This document shows positions 42,143-50,686 of a stretch of DNA of 64,000 nucleotides, in pieces. Numbering within the stretch: position 1 is the stretch's first letter; every line of letters begins with the position of its first letter. The notes beneath the pieces are model-generated. The model did not search any database. It saw only the letters and a list, made by a program, of their open reading frames with translations, and was not told the origin of the DNA. The position numbers were made by a program, and so were the translations under genes. The DNA comes from Chiayiivirga sp. (GTDB lineage: Bacteria; Pseudomonadota; Gammaproteobacteria; Xanthomonadales; Xanthomonadaceae): NCBI GenBank assembly GCA_022647565.1, contig JALCLA010000001.1, positions 186,001 to 250,000 on the forward strand, given 5' to 3'.

Positions 42143-43366
42143 ATGAAGCTCAGAGCCATGGCGATGGCGATCATCACGCTGACCGCCTGCAGCGACGCGA
42201 GCATCGACGAGGTTCCGGTGGAGACCCTGGAACTCGCGCCGCTGGAACTGGTGCTGGAGGCCGACGGCCAGCTCAAGTCGCAGAAGGCGATGCCGCTGCT
42301 GGTGCCGGGCGCGCAGTGGGCGCAGCGCCAGGTGCTGTGGATGAAGGCCGATGGCAGTCGCGTGGCGAAGGACGAAGTCGTCGCCCGGTTCTCGGCGCGG
42401 CAGGGCGAACTGGACCTGGCCAAGGCCCTGCTCGACCTGCAGCGCAACACCCTGGCGCGCGTGGCCAAGCAGGAGGAGCTCGGCACCCTGGAAGGCCGGG
42501 TCGACGTGGACCTGGCCCAGGTGGGCTCGGAGCTGGCCATCGCGCAACGCTATGCCGACGCCGATCTCGACATGTTCGCGCGCAACGAGATCCTCGATGC
42601 GATCCAGGACGAGCAGTTCCTCGGCGAGAAGCGCGGCGTGCTCGAATGGAAGCGCGACCAGACCGGCGTGCGCGGCTCGGCCGAGCTCGCGGTACTGGAT
42701 TCGCAGCGCGCCACCTACGACCTGAATGCGAATCGCCGGCGCGAAGACCTGGATGCCCTGGAGTTGCGCGCGCCGAACGAAGGCGTGCTGGTGCTGAGCG
42801 CGGACTGGAGCGGCGAGAAGCCCAAGGTCGGGGCCGGCGTCTGGGCCGGCAACGAGTTCGCTTCCCTGCCCGATACGAGCACGCTGGAAGTGGAACTTGC
42901 CCTGCCGCAGCTGGAAGCGCAGGGCGCGGTGGCGGGTGCGGAAGTCGAGCTGTACCCGCTCGGGCGCCCCGAGCAAACGGTGCGTTCCAGCCTGAGCTGG
43001 GTCGCCGCCGCCGCCTCGGTGCGCAATCGCCAGAACCCGGTGAAATACCTGTTGATGAAGGCCGCGGTGCCGCCCGAGGTCGCGCTGCGCCACGCCTGGG
43101 TGCCGGGGCAGGCATTCCGTGCGCGCATCTTCGTGCAGCGCAAGGAGCAGGGCCTGAGCGTGCCGAACGTGGCCGTGGTCTCGGATGCCGGCAAGACCTT
43201 CGTGCAGCTGCGTGAAGGCGGGTCGAACGTGCGGCGCGAAGTGAGCCTGGGTGCGCGCGGGCCGGCGCGGTCGGAAGTGCTGGACGGGCTGGCGCCGGGT
43301 GACGTGGTGCGGCTGACGCCACGCCCGGCCGAAGACGAAGCAGGCCGCACGGAGCCGCAGGCATGA
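42143..43366 (+). CDS. Lipoprotein adaptor (HlyD-like), third of three
   Basis: A 407-residue protein starting MKLRAMAMAIITLTAC, with a lipobox (TLTAC) predicting lipid attachment. Adaptor features: lipoyl-like segment PLLVPGAQWAQRQVLWMKADGSRV, a coiled coil with KALLDLQRNTLARVAKQEEL, and beta-barrel and membrane-proximal domains ending VLDGLAPGDVVRLTPRP. The RND/MacA-type family spans these domains. It overlaps the permease gene at its end (ATGA, 43363-43366). Its promoter may lie within the preceding repeat block. Confidence 0.75.
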   Translation: MKLRAMAMAIITLTACSDASIDEVPVETLELAPLELVLEADGQLKSQKAMPLLVPGAQWAQRQVLWMKADGSRVAKDEVVARFSARQGELDLAKALLDLQRNTLARVAKQEELGTLEGRVDVDLAQVGSELAIAQRYADADLDMFARNEILDAIQDEQFLGEKRGVLEWKRDQTGVRGSAELAVLDSQRATYDLNANRRREDLDALELRAPNEGVLVLSADWSGEKPKVGAGVWAGNEFASLPDTSTLEVELALPQLEAQGAVAGAEVELYPLGRPEQTVRSSLSWVAAAASVRNRQNPVKYLLMKAAVPPEVALRHAWVPGQAFRARIFVQRKEQGLSVPNVAVVSDAGKTFVQLREGGSNVRREVSLGARGPARSEVLDGLAPGDVVRLTPRPAEDEAGRTEPQA

Positions 43367-44604
43367 ACCCCGCGCACGCCCGACCCTGGCGCGAAGCGCT
43401 GGAGGAACTCTCGCGCCGCAAGCTGCGCACCGGCCTGACCCTGCTCGGCCTGGTGTTTGGCGTCGGCGCGATCGTTGCGATGCAGGCGGTGGGCGAAGGC
43501 AGCAAGCGCGAAGCCTTGCGCCTGGTGCAGGGCCTGGGCCTGAACAACCTGATCGTGGAAGCCAAGGGTGCCGATGCCGACACCCTCAAGGAGCAGCGCC
43601 AGCGCAGCCTCGGGCTGAGCCTGAGCGATGCCCGCGCCGCGCTGGAAGTGACGCCGGGAGCCGAACGCTTCGCGGCGGAGAAACAGATCAAGACCCATTC
43701 GGTGCACAGCGATCACGGCAGCAGCGATGCACAGGCCAGCGGTGTCACGCCGGATTATTTCGCGCTGGCCTCGTTGCAGGTGGCGCAGGGTCGCGGCCTG
43801 GGCCGCGAGGATGACGCGCGCGTGGCGGCCGTGGCCGTGCTCGGGCACCAGGCGGCGCGCAGCCTGTTTCCGCAGGGCGATGCGGTGGGCCGCAGCGTCA
43901 AGGTCAACCACGTCTGGCTGGAAGTCGTCGGCGTGCTGGCCGATCGCGACCTCTCCGCCGACAGCTTCGAAGGCGTGCAGCTTGGCAACGAGAGCAACCG
44001 CGTCTTCCTGCCGCTGAGCAGCGCGCGCGCGCGCTTTCGCTACCAGCCGATGGAAGACGAGATCGACCGCTTCTGGTTGCGCCTGAAGGACGCCGAACAG
44101 GTCGCGCCGGGTGCCAAGGTGGTGGCCGCGATGCTGGCGCAACGCCATTCGGGCGTGGAGGATTACAAACTGGTGGTGCCGGCGCAGCTGTTTCGCCAGC
44201 ACCAGCAGACCCAGCGCATCTTCCGCATCGTGATGGCGGCGATCGCCGCGGTGAGCCTGCTCGTGGGCGGTATCGGCATCATGAACATCATGCTGGCCAA
44301 CGTGCTGGAACGAAAACGCGAGATCGGCCTGCTGCGCGCGCTCGGCGCGCGTCGCGGCGACATCGTGGCGCAGTTCCTGCGCGAGGCCAGCGTGATCTGT
44401 GGCCTGGGCGCGCTGTTCGGCCTGGTGTTCGGTGGCCTGCTCGCGTACCTGATCGCCGCGCTCGCCGGCTGGCAGGTGGCGTGGGCACCGATCCCGATCC
44501 TGCTCGCGACGATCACCTGCGCCGCGGTCGGCCTCGCCTTCGGCGTGTACCCGGCGAAGCAGGCGGCGGCGCTGGATCCGATCGCGGCGCTGCGCACCGA
44601 ATAG
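43363..44604 (+). CDS. ABC transporter permease, MacB/FtsX type
   Basis: A 413-residue inner-membrane protein: one N-terminal helix (LRTGLTLLGLVFGVGAIVAMQAVGEG), a ~200-residue periplasmic MacB_PCD domain, then three C-terminal helices of the FtsX fold with SLLVGGIGIMNIMLANVLERKREIGLLRALGARR (known pattern). The start ATG overlaps the stop of adaptor three. With the ATPase at 38863 it forms a MacB-like exporter. The C-terminal segment VYPAKQAAALDPIAALRTE is the normal FtsX end. Substrate unknown. Confidence 0.88.
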   Translation: MNPAHARPWREALEELSRRKLRTGLTLLGLVFGVGAIVAMQAVGEGSKREALRLVQGLGLNNLIVEAKGADADTLKEQRQRSLGLSLSDARAALEVTPGAERFAAEKQIKTHSVHSDHGSSDAQASGVTPDYFALASLQVAQGRGLGREDDARVAAVAVLGHQAARSLFPQGDAVGRSVKVNHVWLEVVGVLADRDLSADSFEGVQLGNESNRVFLPLSSARARFRYQPMEDEIDRFWLRLKDAEQVAPGAKVVAAMLAQRHSGVEDYKLVVPAQLFRQHQQTQRIFRIVMAAIAAVSLLVGGIGIMNIMLANVLERKREIGLLRALGARRGDIVAQFLREASVICGLGALFGLVFGGLLAYLIAALAGWQVAWAPIPILLATITCAAVGLAFGVYPAKQAAALDPIAALRTE

Positions 44605-44706
44605 GGAATGTGGCGGCCACCGCCCCGTCGTCACGGACGCGATCGCTGGGTGCGGAAGTCGGATGACAACGGCGGTCGCGGACATCGAAGCCTGTAAGCT
44701 GTGCAG

Positions 44707-45525
44707 ATGACCGAAGACGACCTTCAGGCGCCCGCGATCCGTTTCGAACGGGTCCGGCTGGACCGCGGCACACGCACCATCCTGCGCGACGTCAGCTTCA
44801 GCGTGCCGCGCGGTTCGGTGACCGCGGTGATCGGGCCCAGTGGTGGCGGCAAGTCGACCCTGCTTTACGCCATCACCGGCGAGCTCGCGCCGGCTGCGGG
44901 CGTGGTGCAGGTGCTGGGCGAAACCCTGCCGCGACCGAACGCACGCGAACTGTTCGCGTTGCGCCGGCGCATGGGCGTGATGCTGCAGGGCAACGGCCTG
45001 CTCACCGACTTGAGCGTGTTCGAGAACGTGGCCTTGCCGGTACGCACGCACACGCCGATGCCGGAAGCGGCCTTGCACGAACTGATCATCGCGAAGCTGG
45101 CCGCGGTGGGGCTGGGCGAAGCCGGTGACCTGATGCCGCAACAACTCTCCGGTGGCATGGCGCGGCGCGTGGCGCTGGCGCGTGCCCTGGTGCTGGGGCC
45201 GCCCCTGATGCTCTACGACGAGCCACTGACCGGGCTCGATCCGATTGCCTGCGGCGTGATCTTGCACCTGATCCGGCAACTCAACGATCGCCTCGGCATG
45301 ACCAGCGTGGTCATCACCCATCACGTGCGCGAAACCTTGCCGTTCTGCGACCGGGTGCTGGTGGTGGCGAACCATGGCATCGCGTTCGATGGCACCGCCG
45401 AGGACGTGCTGCGCGCCGACGACCCGCTGGTGCACCAGTTCCTGCACGGCGAGCCGGACGGTCCGATTCCCTTCGACTACCGCCGCAGCGGCAGCGCCCA
45501 CGACGCGAGGCGCGCGCATGGCTAA
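44707..45525 (+). CDS. mlaF: Phospholipid transport ATP-binding protein MlaF
   Basis: A 272-residue ATPase. Walker A GPSGGGKST, signature LSGGMARRVALARAL, Walker B LMLYDEPLTGLD, and a C-terminal stretch matching MlaF. Start chosen at the ATG at 44707 (MTEDDLQAPAIRFERV); a GTG six bases earlier is possible. First of four overlapping or adjacent genes of the Mla system, which transports phospholipids between inner and outer membranes and keeps outer-membrane asymmetry. It overlaps mlaE by eight bases. Confidence 0.9.
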   Translation: MTEDDLQAPAIRFERVRLDRGTRTILRDVSFSVPRGSVTAVIGPSGGGKSTLLYAITGELAPAAGVVQVLGETLPRPNARELFALRRRMGVMLQGNGLLTDLSVFENVALPVRTHTPMPEAALHELIIAKLAAVGLGEAGDLMPQQLSGGMARRVALARALVLGPPLMLYDEPLTGLDPIACGVILHLIRQLNDRLGMTSVVITHHVRETLPFCDRVLVVANHGIAFDGTAEDVLRADDPLVHQFLHGEPDGPIPFDYRRSGSAHDARRAHG

Positions 45526-46258
45526 GTGGATCGGCGGTTTCGGCGCCATCGCCCTGTTCCTGGTCCGGATCCTGCTGGCCTTGCGTCCACGTCCCGGCCT
45601 GATCGTCGATATCGCGCACCAGGTCTACACCGTGGGTGCGCGCAGCTTGCCGATCATTGCGGTGGGCGGATTGTTCGTCGGACTGGTGATCTCGCTGCAG
45701 GGCTACCGGGCGCTGGAAATGATCGGTGCCGGCAGCGCGCTCGGCACCGCGCTCGGCATTCCGCTGTATCGCGAGCTGGGGCCGGTGCTGGCCGCGATCC
45801 TGTTCTGTGGCCGCGCCGGTTCCTCGATGGCGGCCGAGCTGGGCCTGATGCGTGCCACCGACCAGATCACCTCGCTGTCGATGATGGCGATCGATCCGGT
45901 CGGCAAGGTCGTCGCGCCGCGCTTCGTCGCGGGGGTGGTGAGCGTGCCGCTGCTGACCGCGGTGTTCTGCGCCTTCGCCATCCTCGGCGGTTACCTGCAG
46001 GCGGTGTGGGTGCTGGGCATCGATAGCGGCTTCTTCTGGGGTTCGCTGCGCAATTCCGTCGATCTGGTCGAAGACCTTGGCCAGTGCTTCACCAAGGCCG
46101 GCTTCTTCGGCGTGGCCTGCACGCTCATCGCCACTTACGTCGGCTACCACGCGGCGCCCACCATCGAAGGCACGTCGGTCGCGACCACGCGCGCGGTGGT
46201 GCAAGGCTCGCTGCTGGTGTTGTTCCTCGACTTCATCCTCACCGCGACGCTTTACTGA
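45518..46258 (+). CDS. mlaE: Phospholipid transport permease MlaE
   Basis: A 246-residue integral-membrane protein with five or six helices. Family blocks: RSLPIIAVGGLFVGLVISLQGYRALE, GPVLAAILFCGRAGSSMAAELGLMRATDQI and GYYVGYHAAP-type end. The start ATG at 45518 lies within the mlaF end. It forms the membrane core of the MlaFEDB complex. Length is near the E. coli protein (260). Confidence 0.9.
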   Translation: MAKWIGGFGAIALFLVRILLALRPRPGLIVDIAHQVYTVGARSLPIIAVGGLFVGLVISLQGYRALEMIGAGSALGTALGIPLYRELGPVLAAILFCGRAGSSMAAELGLMRATDQITSLSMMAIDPVGKVVAPRFVAGVVSVPLLTAVFCAFAILGGYLQAVWVLGIDSGFFWGSLRNSVDLVEDLGQCFTKAGFFGVACTLIATYVGYHAAPTIEGTSVATTRAVVQGSLLVLFLDFILTATLY

Positions 46259-46267
46259 GCCCATGCC

Positions 46268-46804
46268 ATGAAATTCAAACTCGAACTCACCGTCGGCGCG
46301 TTCATCCTGATGGGACTGGCCTGTGCCCTGGTGCTGGCCTTCGCCTCCACCAATTCCGCCGACCGCCTCGGCGGTGGTACCTACCAGGTCACCGCGCGCT
46401 TCGCCAACACCGGCGAGCTCAAGGCGCGCGCGCCGGTGAAGATCGCGGGCGTGAAGGTCGGCGAGGTGTCGTCGCTGGCGCTCGATCCGGCGCGCTTCGA
46501 GGCCATCGCCACCTTGCGCCTCAGCGTGGCCGCGGGCGAATTGCCGGCCGATACCTCGGCTGCGATCTACACCGCGGGCCTGCTCGGCGAGCGCTACGTC
46601 GGGTTGACGCCCGGGGGCGATCCCGAACCGCTGGCGGACGGCAGCGAGATCTATCTCACCCAGTCGGCGGTGGTGCTGGAGCAGCTGATCGGCAAGTACC
46701 TGTTCGGGGCCGGGGGTGGCGAGGGCGCAAGCTCAATGCCTGCGCCAGGTCACACCGCGCCTGCCGCGAACGACCTGCCCGAGCCGCCCCCACCGGCGGA
46801 ATGA
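46268..46804 (+). CDS. mlaD: Phospholipid transport substrate-binding protein MlaD
   Basis: A 178-residue protein with an N-terminal helix (LTVGAFILMGLACALVLAFA) and an MCE domain: YQVTARFANTGELKARAPVKIAGVKVG, then GLLGERYVGLTPGG. MlaD forms a hexameric ring in the periplasm and passes lipid. The C-terminal is Pro/Ala-rich (HTAPAANDLPEPPPPAE). It starts nine bases after mlaE. Confidence 0.9.
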   Translation: MKFKLELTVGAFILMGLACALVLAFASTNSADRLGGGTYQVTARFANTGELKARAPVKIAGVKVGEVSSLALDPARFEAIATLRLSVAAGELPADTSAAIYTAGLLGERYVGLTPGGDPEPLADGSEIYLTQSAVVLEQLIGKYLFGAGGGEGASSMPAPGHTAPAANDLPEPPPPAE

Positions 46805-46877
46805 TTCCGCAAACGCTGCATTCAGGCGCCATGCGCTCAAATGCCGAGCCGTTCCACGCGCCCCACGGAGAACAACA

Positions 46878-47495
46878 ATGACATTGCGCGCCTGCTTTCT
46901 TGCTGCCCTCGTCGGGCTTGCCGCCACCCTGCCTGCCTTCGCCGCCACGGCCTCGCCGGGCGAGATCGTCAAGGCCCGCACCCGCAGCGTGCTCGGCACC
47001 CTGGTGGAACAACGTGCCGCGTTCCAGGCCGATCCGGCGAAGCTCAACGCCTTCGTCAAGGCCGAGCTGGAACAGGTGATGGATCGCGAATATTCCGCAC
47101 GCCTGGTGCTGGGCCGCCATGGCCGTGCCGCCTCGCAGGCGCAGATCGATGCGTTCGCCGCGGCGCTGACCGACAACCTGCTGCGGCGTTATGGCACGGC
47201 GATGCTCGACTTCGACCCGGACGTGGACGTGCGGGTGAAATCGGAAACGCCGCTGCAGAACGGCAAGCTGGTGCGCGTGGCCAGCGAGGTGCTGCGCAAG
47301 GGTGGCGCCCCGGTGCCGGTGGACTACCTGTTTCGTCCCGATGCGTCCGGTGCCTGGAAGATGTTCGATGTGATCGTGGAAGGCGTGTCCTACGTGCAGA
47401 CCTATCGCACCCAGTTCGACGAACAGCTGCGCAGCCAGACGCTCGATCAGGTCATCGCCAAGCTCCAGGCCGGCGAGATCCGCGCCGGCGGCTGA
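46878..47495 (+). CDS. mlaC: Phospholipid-binding protein MlaC
   Basis: A 205-residue protein with a signal peptide (CFLAALVGLAATLPAFA) and a typical MlaC fold: QVMDREYSARLVLGRHGRAASQAQIDAF, PVDYLFRPDASGAWKMFDVIVEGVSYVQTYR. MlaC carries phospholipid across the periplasm between MlaA and MlaFEDB. Ribosome binding site GGAG lies at about 46867-46870. No mlaB (STAS domain) gene follows; the next gene is mlaA. Confidence 0.9.
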   Translation: MTLRACFLAALVGLAATLPAFAATASPGEIVKARTRSVLGTLVEQRAAFQADPAKLNAFVKAELEQVMDREYSARLVLGRHGRAASQAQIDAFAAALTDNLLRRYGTAMLDFDPDVDVRVKSETPLQNGKLVRVASEVLRKGGAPVPVDYLFRPDASGAWKMFDVIVEGVSYVQTYRTQFDEQLRSQTLDQVIAKLQAGEIRAGG

Positions 47496-47590
47496 ATCGA
47501 CCCGCGCCTCCATCGCGCTGACGACGCGTCATCGCCGCCACCCTGTTCGGCTTGCCGGCCCGCGGCGCGCCACGCCACACTAGTCTCCGC

Positions 47591-48394
47591 ATGAGTCTTC
47601 GCCACCGCTTCCTCTGCCTCGCCTTGCCTGCGGTCCTCGCGCTCGCGGGCTGCGGCGCACATCACCTGCGCGAAGAACCACCGGCCGATGCGCCGGTGGT
47701 CGCGTCGGTGCCGCCGATCCCTCCCGCCGAACTCGATCCCTGGGAACCGTTCAACCGCTCGATGCACGCGGTCAACAGCGTGCTGGACAAGGCGATCCTG
47801 CGCCCGGTGGCGCGCGGCTACGCCAAGGTCACGCCGAAGCCGGTGCGGATCGGCGTGTCGAATTTCTTCGACAACCTGCAGCAACCGGTAACCGCGCTGA
47901 ATCTGGTGCTGCAGGGCCGGCCCAAGGGCTCGCTGCAGTCCCTGGGTCGGTTCGGATTCAATCTCACGGTCGGGCTGCTCGGCGTGCTCGATCCGGCCAC
48001 CAAGGCCGGCATTCCGCACCACAACCGCGACTTCGGCCAGACCCTGGCGCGTTGGGGCTGGGCCCGCTCGAAATACCTGGTGTTGCCGGTGTTCGGCCCG
48101 GGCACGGTGCGCGACACGGTCGGCAAGGGCCTGAGCACCACGGTCAGCCCGGTGAGCTGGCTGGCCGAGCAGGAGGGCGCCGAGTTCAGCATCCTCTACG
48201 GCATCGACGCGCGTGCCGGCGTGCTTTCGGTCGACGCCTTCCTCGAAGGCGCGGAAGACGAATACCTGCTGGTGCGCGACGCCTATCTGCAGCGCCGCCG
48301 CTGCCAGATCGTGGACTGCAGCGAGGAAGTGCCCGAATACCTGCTGCCCGACTACGAGTTCGAAGTGCCCGACCTGGACAGCATGCGGCGGTAG
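47591..48394 (+). CDS. mlaA: Phospholipid transport lipoprotein MlaA (VacJ)
   Basis: A 267-residue lipoprotein with lipobox LALAGC, followed by DPWEPFNRSMHAVNSVLDKAIL and RPVARGYAKVTPKPVRIGVSNFF, the VacJ family core, and DFGQTLARWG. MlaA sits in the outer membrane with a porin and removes misplaced phospholipid from the outer leaflet. Here it follows the other Mla genes as in several gammaproteobacteria; the ATG at 47591 is used. It may form part of the mla transcript. Confidence 0.92.
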   Translation: MSLRHRFLCLALPAVLALAGCGAHHLREEPPADAPVVASVPPIPPAELDPWEPFNRSMHAVNSVLDKAILRPVARGYAKVTPKPVRIGVSNFFDNLQQPVTALNLVLQGRPKGSLQSLGRFGFNLTVGLLGVLDPATKAGIPHHNRDFGQTLARWGWARSKYLVLPVFGPGTVRDTVGKGLSTTVSPVSWLAEQEGAEFSILYGIDARAGVLSVDAFLEGAEDEYLLVRDAYLQRRRCQIVDCSEEVPEYLLPDYEFEVPDLDSMRR

Positions 48395-48492
48395 CGCGGG
48401 GCTTGCGCCGCGGCCCGGATCGTCAGGGTCGGAACAAGAGCAGCCGGGCAAGCTCGGCTCTACAATGACGGCCCCGATTCGCGGAGCGCCGC

Positions 48493-49098
48493 ATGTCCCC
48501 CACCGATTCCCACGCCGAGGTCAGCCGCGAACAGGCCGAAGCCGCGGTGCGCACCTTGTTGCGCTGGGCCGGCGACGATCCGTCACGCGAAGGCCTGCTC
48601 GACACCCCCAAGCGCGTGGCCGAGGCCTATCGCGACTGGTTCTCCGGCTACGCCACCGATCCCGCCGACTACCTGCGCCGCACCTTCGAGGAAGTGGCCG
48701 GCTACGACGAAATGATCGTGCTGCGCGACATCGAGTTCGAATCGCATTGCGAACACCACATGGCCCCGATCATCGGCCGCGCCCACGTCGGCTATCTGCC
48801 AACCGACAAGGTGGTCGGGATCAGCAAGCTGGCGCGCGTGGTGGAGGCCTATGCGCGCCGCTTCCAGGTGCAGGAGAAGATGACCGCGCAGATCGCACAC
48901 TGCATCCAGGAAGTGCTGCAACCGCGCGGCGTGGGCGTGGTGGTCGAGGCTGCGCACCAATGCATGACCACGCGCGGCGTGCACAAGACCGGGGTCTCCA
49001 TGGTGACCAGCCAGATGCTGGGCGATTTCCGTGAAGACGCGCGCACCCGCAACGAGTTCATGAAGATCATCCAGTTCGCGCGCAATCCCCGCGGCTGA
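48493..49098 (+). CDS. folE: GTP cyclohydrolase I
   Basis: A 201-residue enzyme making dihydroneopterin triphosphate from GTP, first step of folate and pterin synthesis. Zinc and catalytic motifs are seen: [11 protein letters not shown] (Cys and His ligands), and [11 protein letters not shown] (second Cys). ATG at 48493, [10 protein letters not shown]. It forms decamers in the cytosol. Genomically near mlaA by chance; the pterin may serve PhhA (window start), though the tetrahydropterin path is not shown here. Confidence 0.95.
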   Translation: MSPTDSHAEVSREQAEAAVRTLLRWAGDDPSREGLLDTPKRVAEAYRDWFSGYATDPADYLRRTFEEVAGYDEMIVLRDIEFESHCEHHMAPIIGRAHVGYLPTDKVVGISKLARVVEAYARRFQVQEKMTAQIAHCIQEVLQPRGVGVVVEAAHQCMTTRGVHKTGVSMVTSQMLGDFREDARTRNEFMKIIQFARNPRG

Positions 49099-49158
49099 TG
49101 CTGCCCGGCTGCCGGGTTCGGGCCGGAGCCTGACAGGTCGGGGGTCCTTCCCCCATGC

Positions 49159-50580
49159 TCAATCGGTCCCGAGCTGGTGCGTCACCCGTGCGTTGGCTTC
49201 GTCCAGGCGCGTCGCGGCCAGCGACCGCACGCCGGGATCGGGTGCCTCGCGCAGACGCGCGTAGTTGTCGAGCCGGTGCCGGTACAAGAACACATCCACG
49301 TCGGGCATGGGCCAGTCGCGCGCGAAGAATTCGAGCAGGTCGTTCGCGTCGTTGCGCTGCGCCGCTGGCGCGTTCCCGTCGCGCGTGATGCGCAGCAGCG
49401 CCGGCAGGAACAGTTCCCAGACCGTGACGGCACGGTGGTGGCGCAATTGCGCGAGCACCGCGGCCGCGGTGTCGGGCGGCATCGCCTGCAACTGGCGGTC
49501 GAAGGAGGCTTGCAGCGCGTCGTAGGCGCTGGCGTGGTCGAGCGCGTCAATGCCGGCGGGCAGGGCAGTATCCAGACCGACAAGGAACGACGCTTGTTCG
49601 GAGGTCGGCAGCTCCCACGACAGCCGCGTCAGCGGGCTGGTGTCGGTCACGGGTTCGGAGAGATAGCTCGGTGCCGAGTGGCCGGCGAACTCTTGCCTCA
49701 TGCCTTCGGCCAGTTCCCCGGCTTCGTCCGATAGCCAGGGCGCGATGCTTGCCGCGTGCGGTGCCCAGAACGGGACGCTGCCGCAGACCGCAAGCGTCAT
49801 GAGCGCGGCGAGCTTGCGTGGCGCACCGAGCAACATCAGTTGCAGCGCCGGAAACAACACCAACAGGGAGATCAAGCCGACCACGCCGAGCAACGCAAGC
49901 ACTTGCACGTCGAGATCGCCGCTTTCTTCGGCCTGGGCCGCTGCAAAGCGCGGCAAGTCGAGGATCGCCGTGGCCGGATCGGCCGGGTCGTAGCGCAGCG
50001 GGGCCGTGAAGTCCGGCTCCGGGTCGCGCAGGCGCAACAGCCAGTGCCCGGCATCATCGGCCGGGCCCCAGAACAGCTGCCAGATCGTCCGGGATGAATC
50101 GGAATAGGCCGTCTCGCGCTGCAATCGCGCAAGAAACGTGGGGGCGATGCGAAAGTCGGCTGCGAGCAGGGGCAGGCCCAGCTCGAAGTCGGTGTTGTGC
50201 TGCCAGTCGTGCGCCCAGGTGCCGAACTGCACGTGTTGCACGCCGCCACCGGGCAGCGAGAACTCGAACACCGCGATCGAATCCATTTCGATCAGGCAGG
50301 TGTCGTGGCAGGGCGAGCGCGACGAGCGCGCATCCAGGTCCGTGGGTCGGACGTGGTAGTAGCGCTCCACCAGTCGCGCCGGCGCCGACGCGGTGGCGCG
50401 GGCCTGGATGGCGGCGAGCGCGCTGCGTTGTTGCAGCAGGTTCCACCACAGCAGCAGGAAGCCGCAGCCGACCACGAGCAGGGGCGCGCCGATCAGCCAG
50501 GTGAAGCGGCCGACGACCATGGAGGCGAGTGAGGCCAGCAGGCTGCGCGCGAGTGATGGGCGAGGCGTGGGGCTGGGCAT
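49159..50580 (-). CDS. Membrane protein of unknown function
   Basis: A 473-residue protein. One membrane segment near the N-terminus (WLIGAPLLVVGCGFLLLWWN) is followed by a ~180-residue extracytoplasmic region with two cysteines (SPCHDTCL), two membrane helices near 225-290 (VLALLGVVGLISLLVLFPALQL, LAALMTLAVCGSVPFWA), and a C-terminal ~200-residue domain rich in Leu and Ala, possibly helical repeats. I do not recognise the family. The neighbours are folE (convergent) and an MFS gene (divergent). No motif suggests an enzyme. Confidence 0.6.
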   Translation of the reverse strand: MPSPTPRPSLARSLLASLASMVVGRFTWLIGAPLLVVGCGFLLLWWNLLQQRSALAAIQARATASAPARLVERYYHVRPTDLDARSSRSPCHDTCLIEMDSIAVFEFSLPGGGVQHVQFGTWAHDWQHNTDFELGLPLLAADFRIAPTFLARLQRETAYSDSSRTIWQLFWGPADDAGHWLLRLRDPEPDFTAPLRYDPADPATAILDLPRFAAAQAEESGDLDVQVLALLGVVGLISLLVLFPALQLMLLGAPRKLAALMTLAVCGSVPFWAPHAASIAPWLSDEAGELAEGMRQEFAGHSAPSYLSEPVTDTSPLTRLSWELPTSEQASFLVGLDTALPAGIDALDHASAYDALQASFDRQLQAMPPDTAAAVLAQLRHHRAVTVWELFLPALLRITRDGNAPAAQRNDANDLLEFFARDWPMPDVDVFLYRHRLDNYARLREAPDPGVRSLAATRLDEANARVTHQLGTD

Positions 50581-50686
50581 CGGGCGACTCGCGGATGGCT
50601 CTGGAAAACGGCGTGTGGCACCTGCAGCGGCCAGCGGCTGGCGGCGCTCAGGCTAGACTGCGCCGTCCCTCGTCGCGAGACCTCGC

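Noticed and set aside
42715-45549. Open frame of 944 codons on the minus strand
   Set aside because: Antisense to adaptor three, the permease and mlaF, all with clear motifs; sequence lacks domain features.
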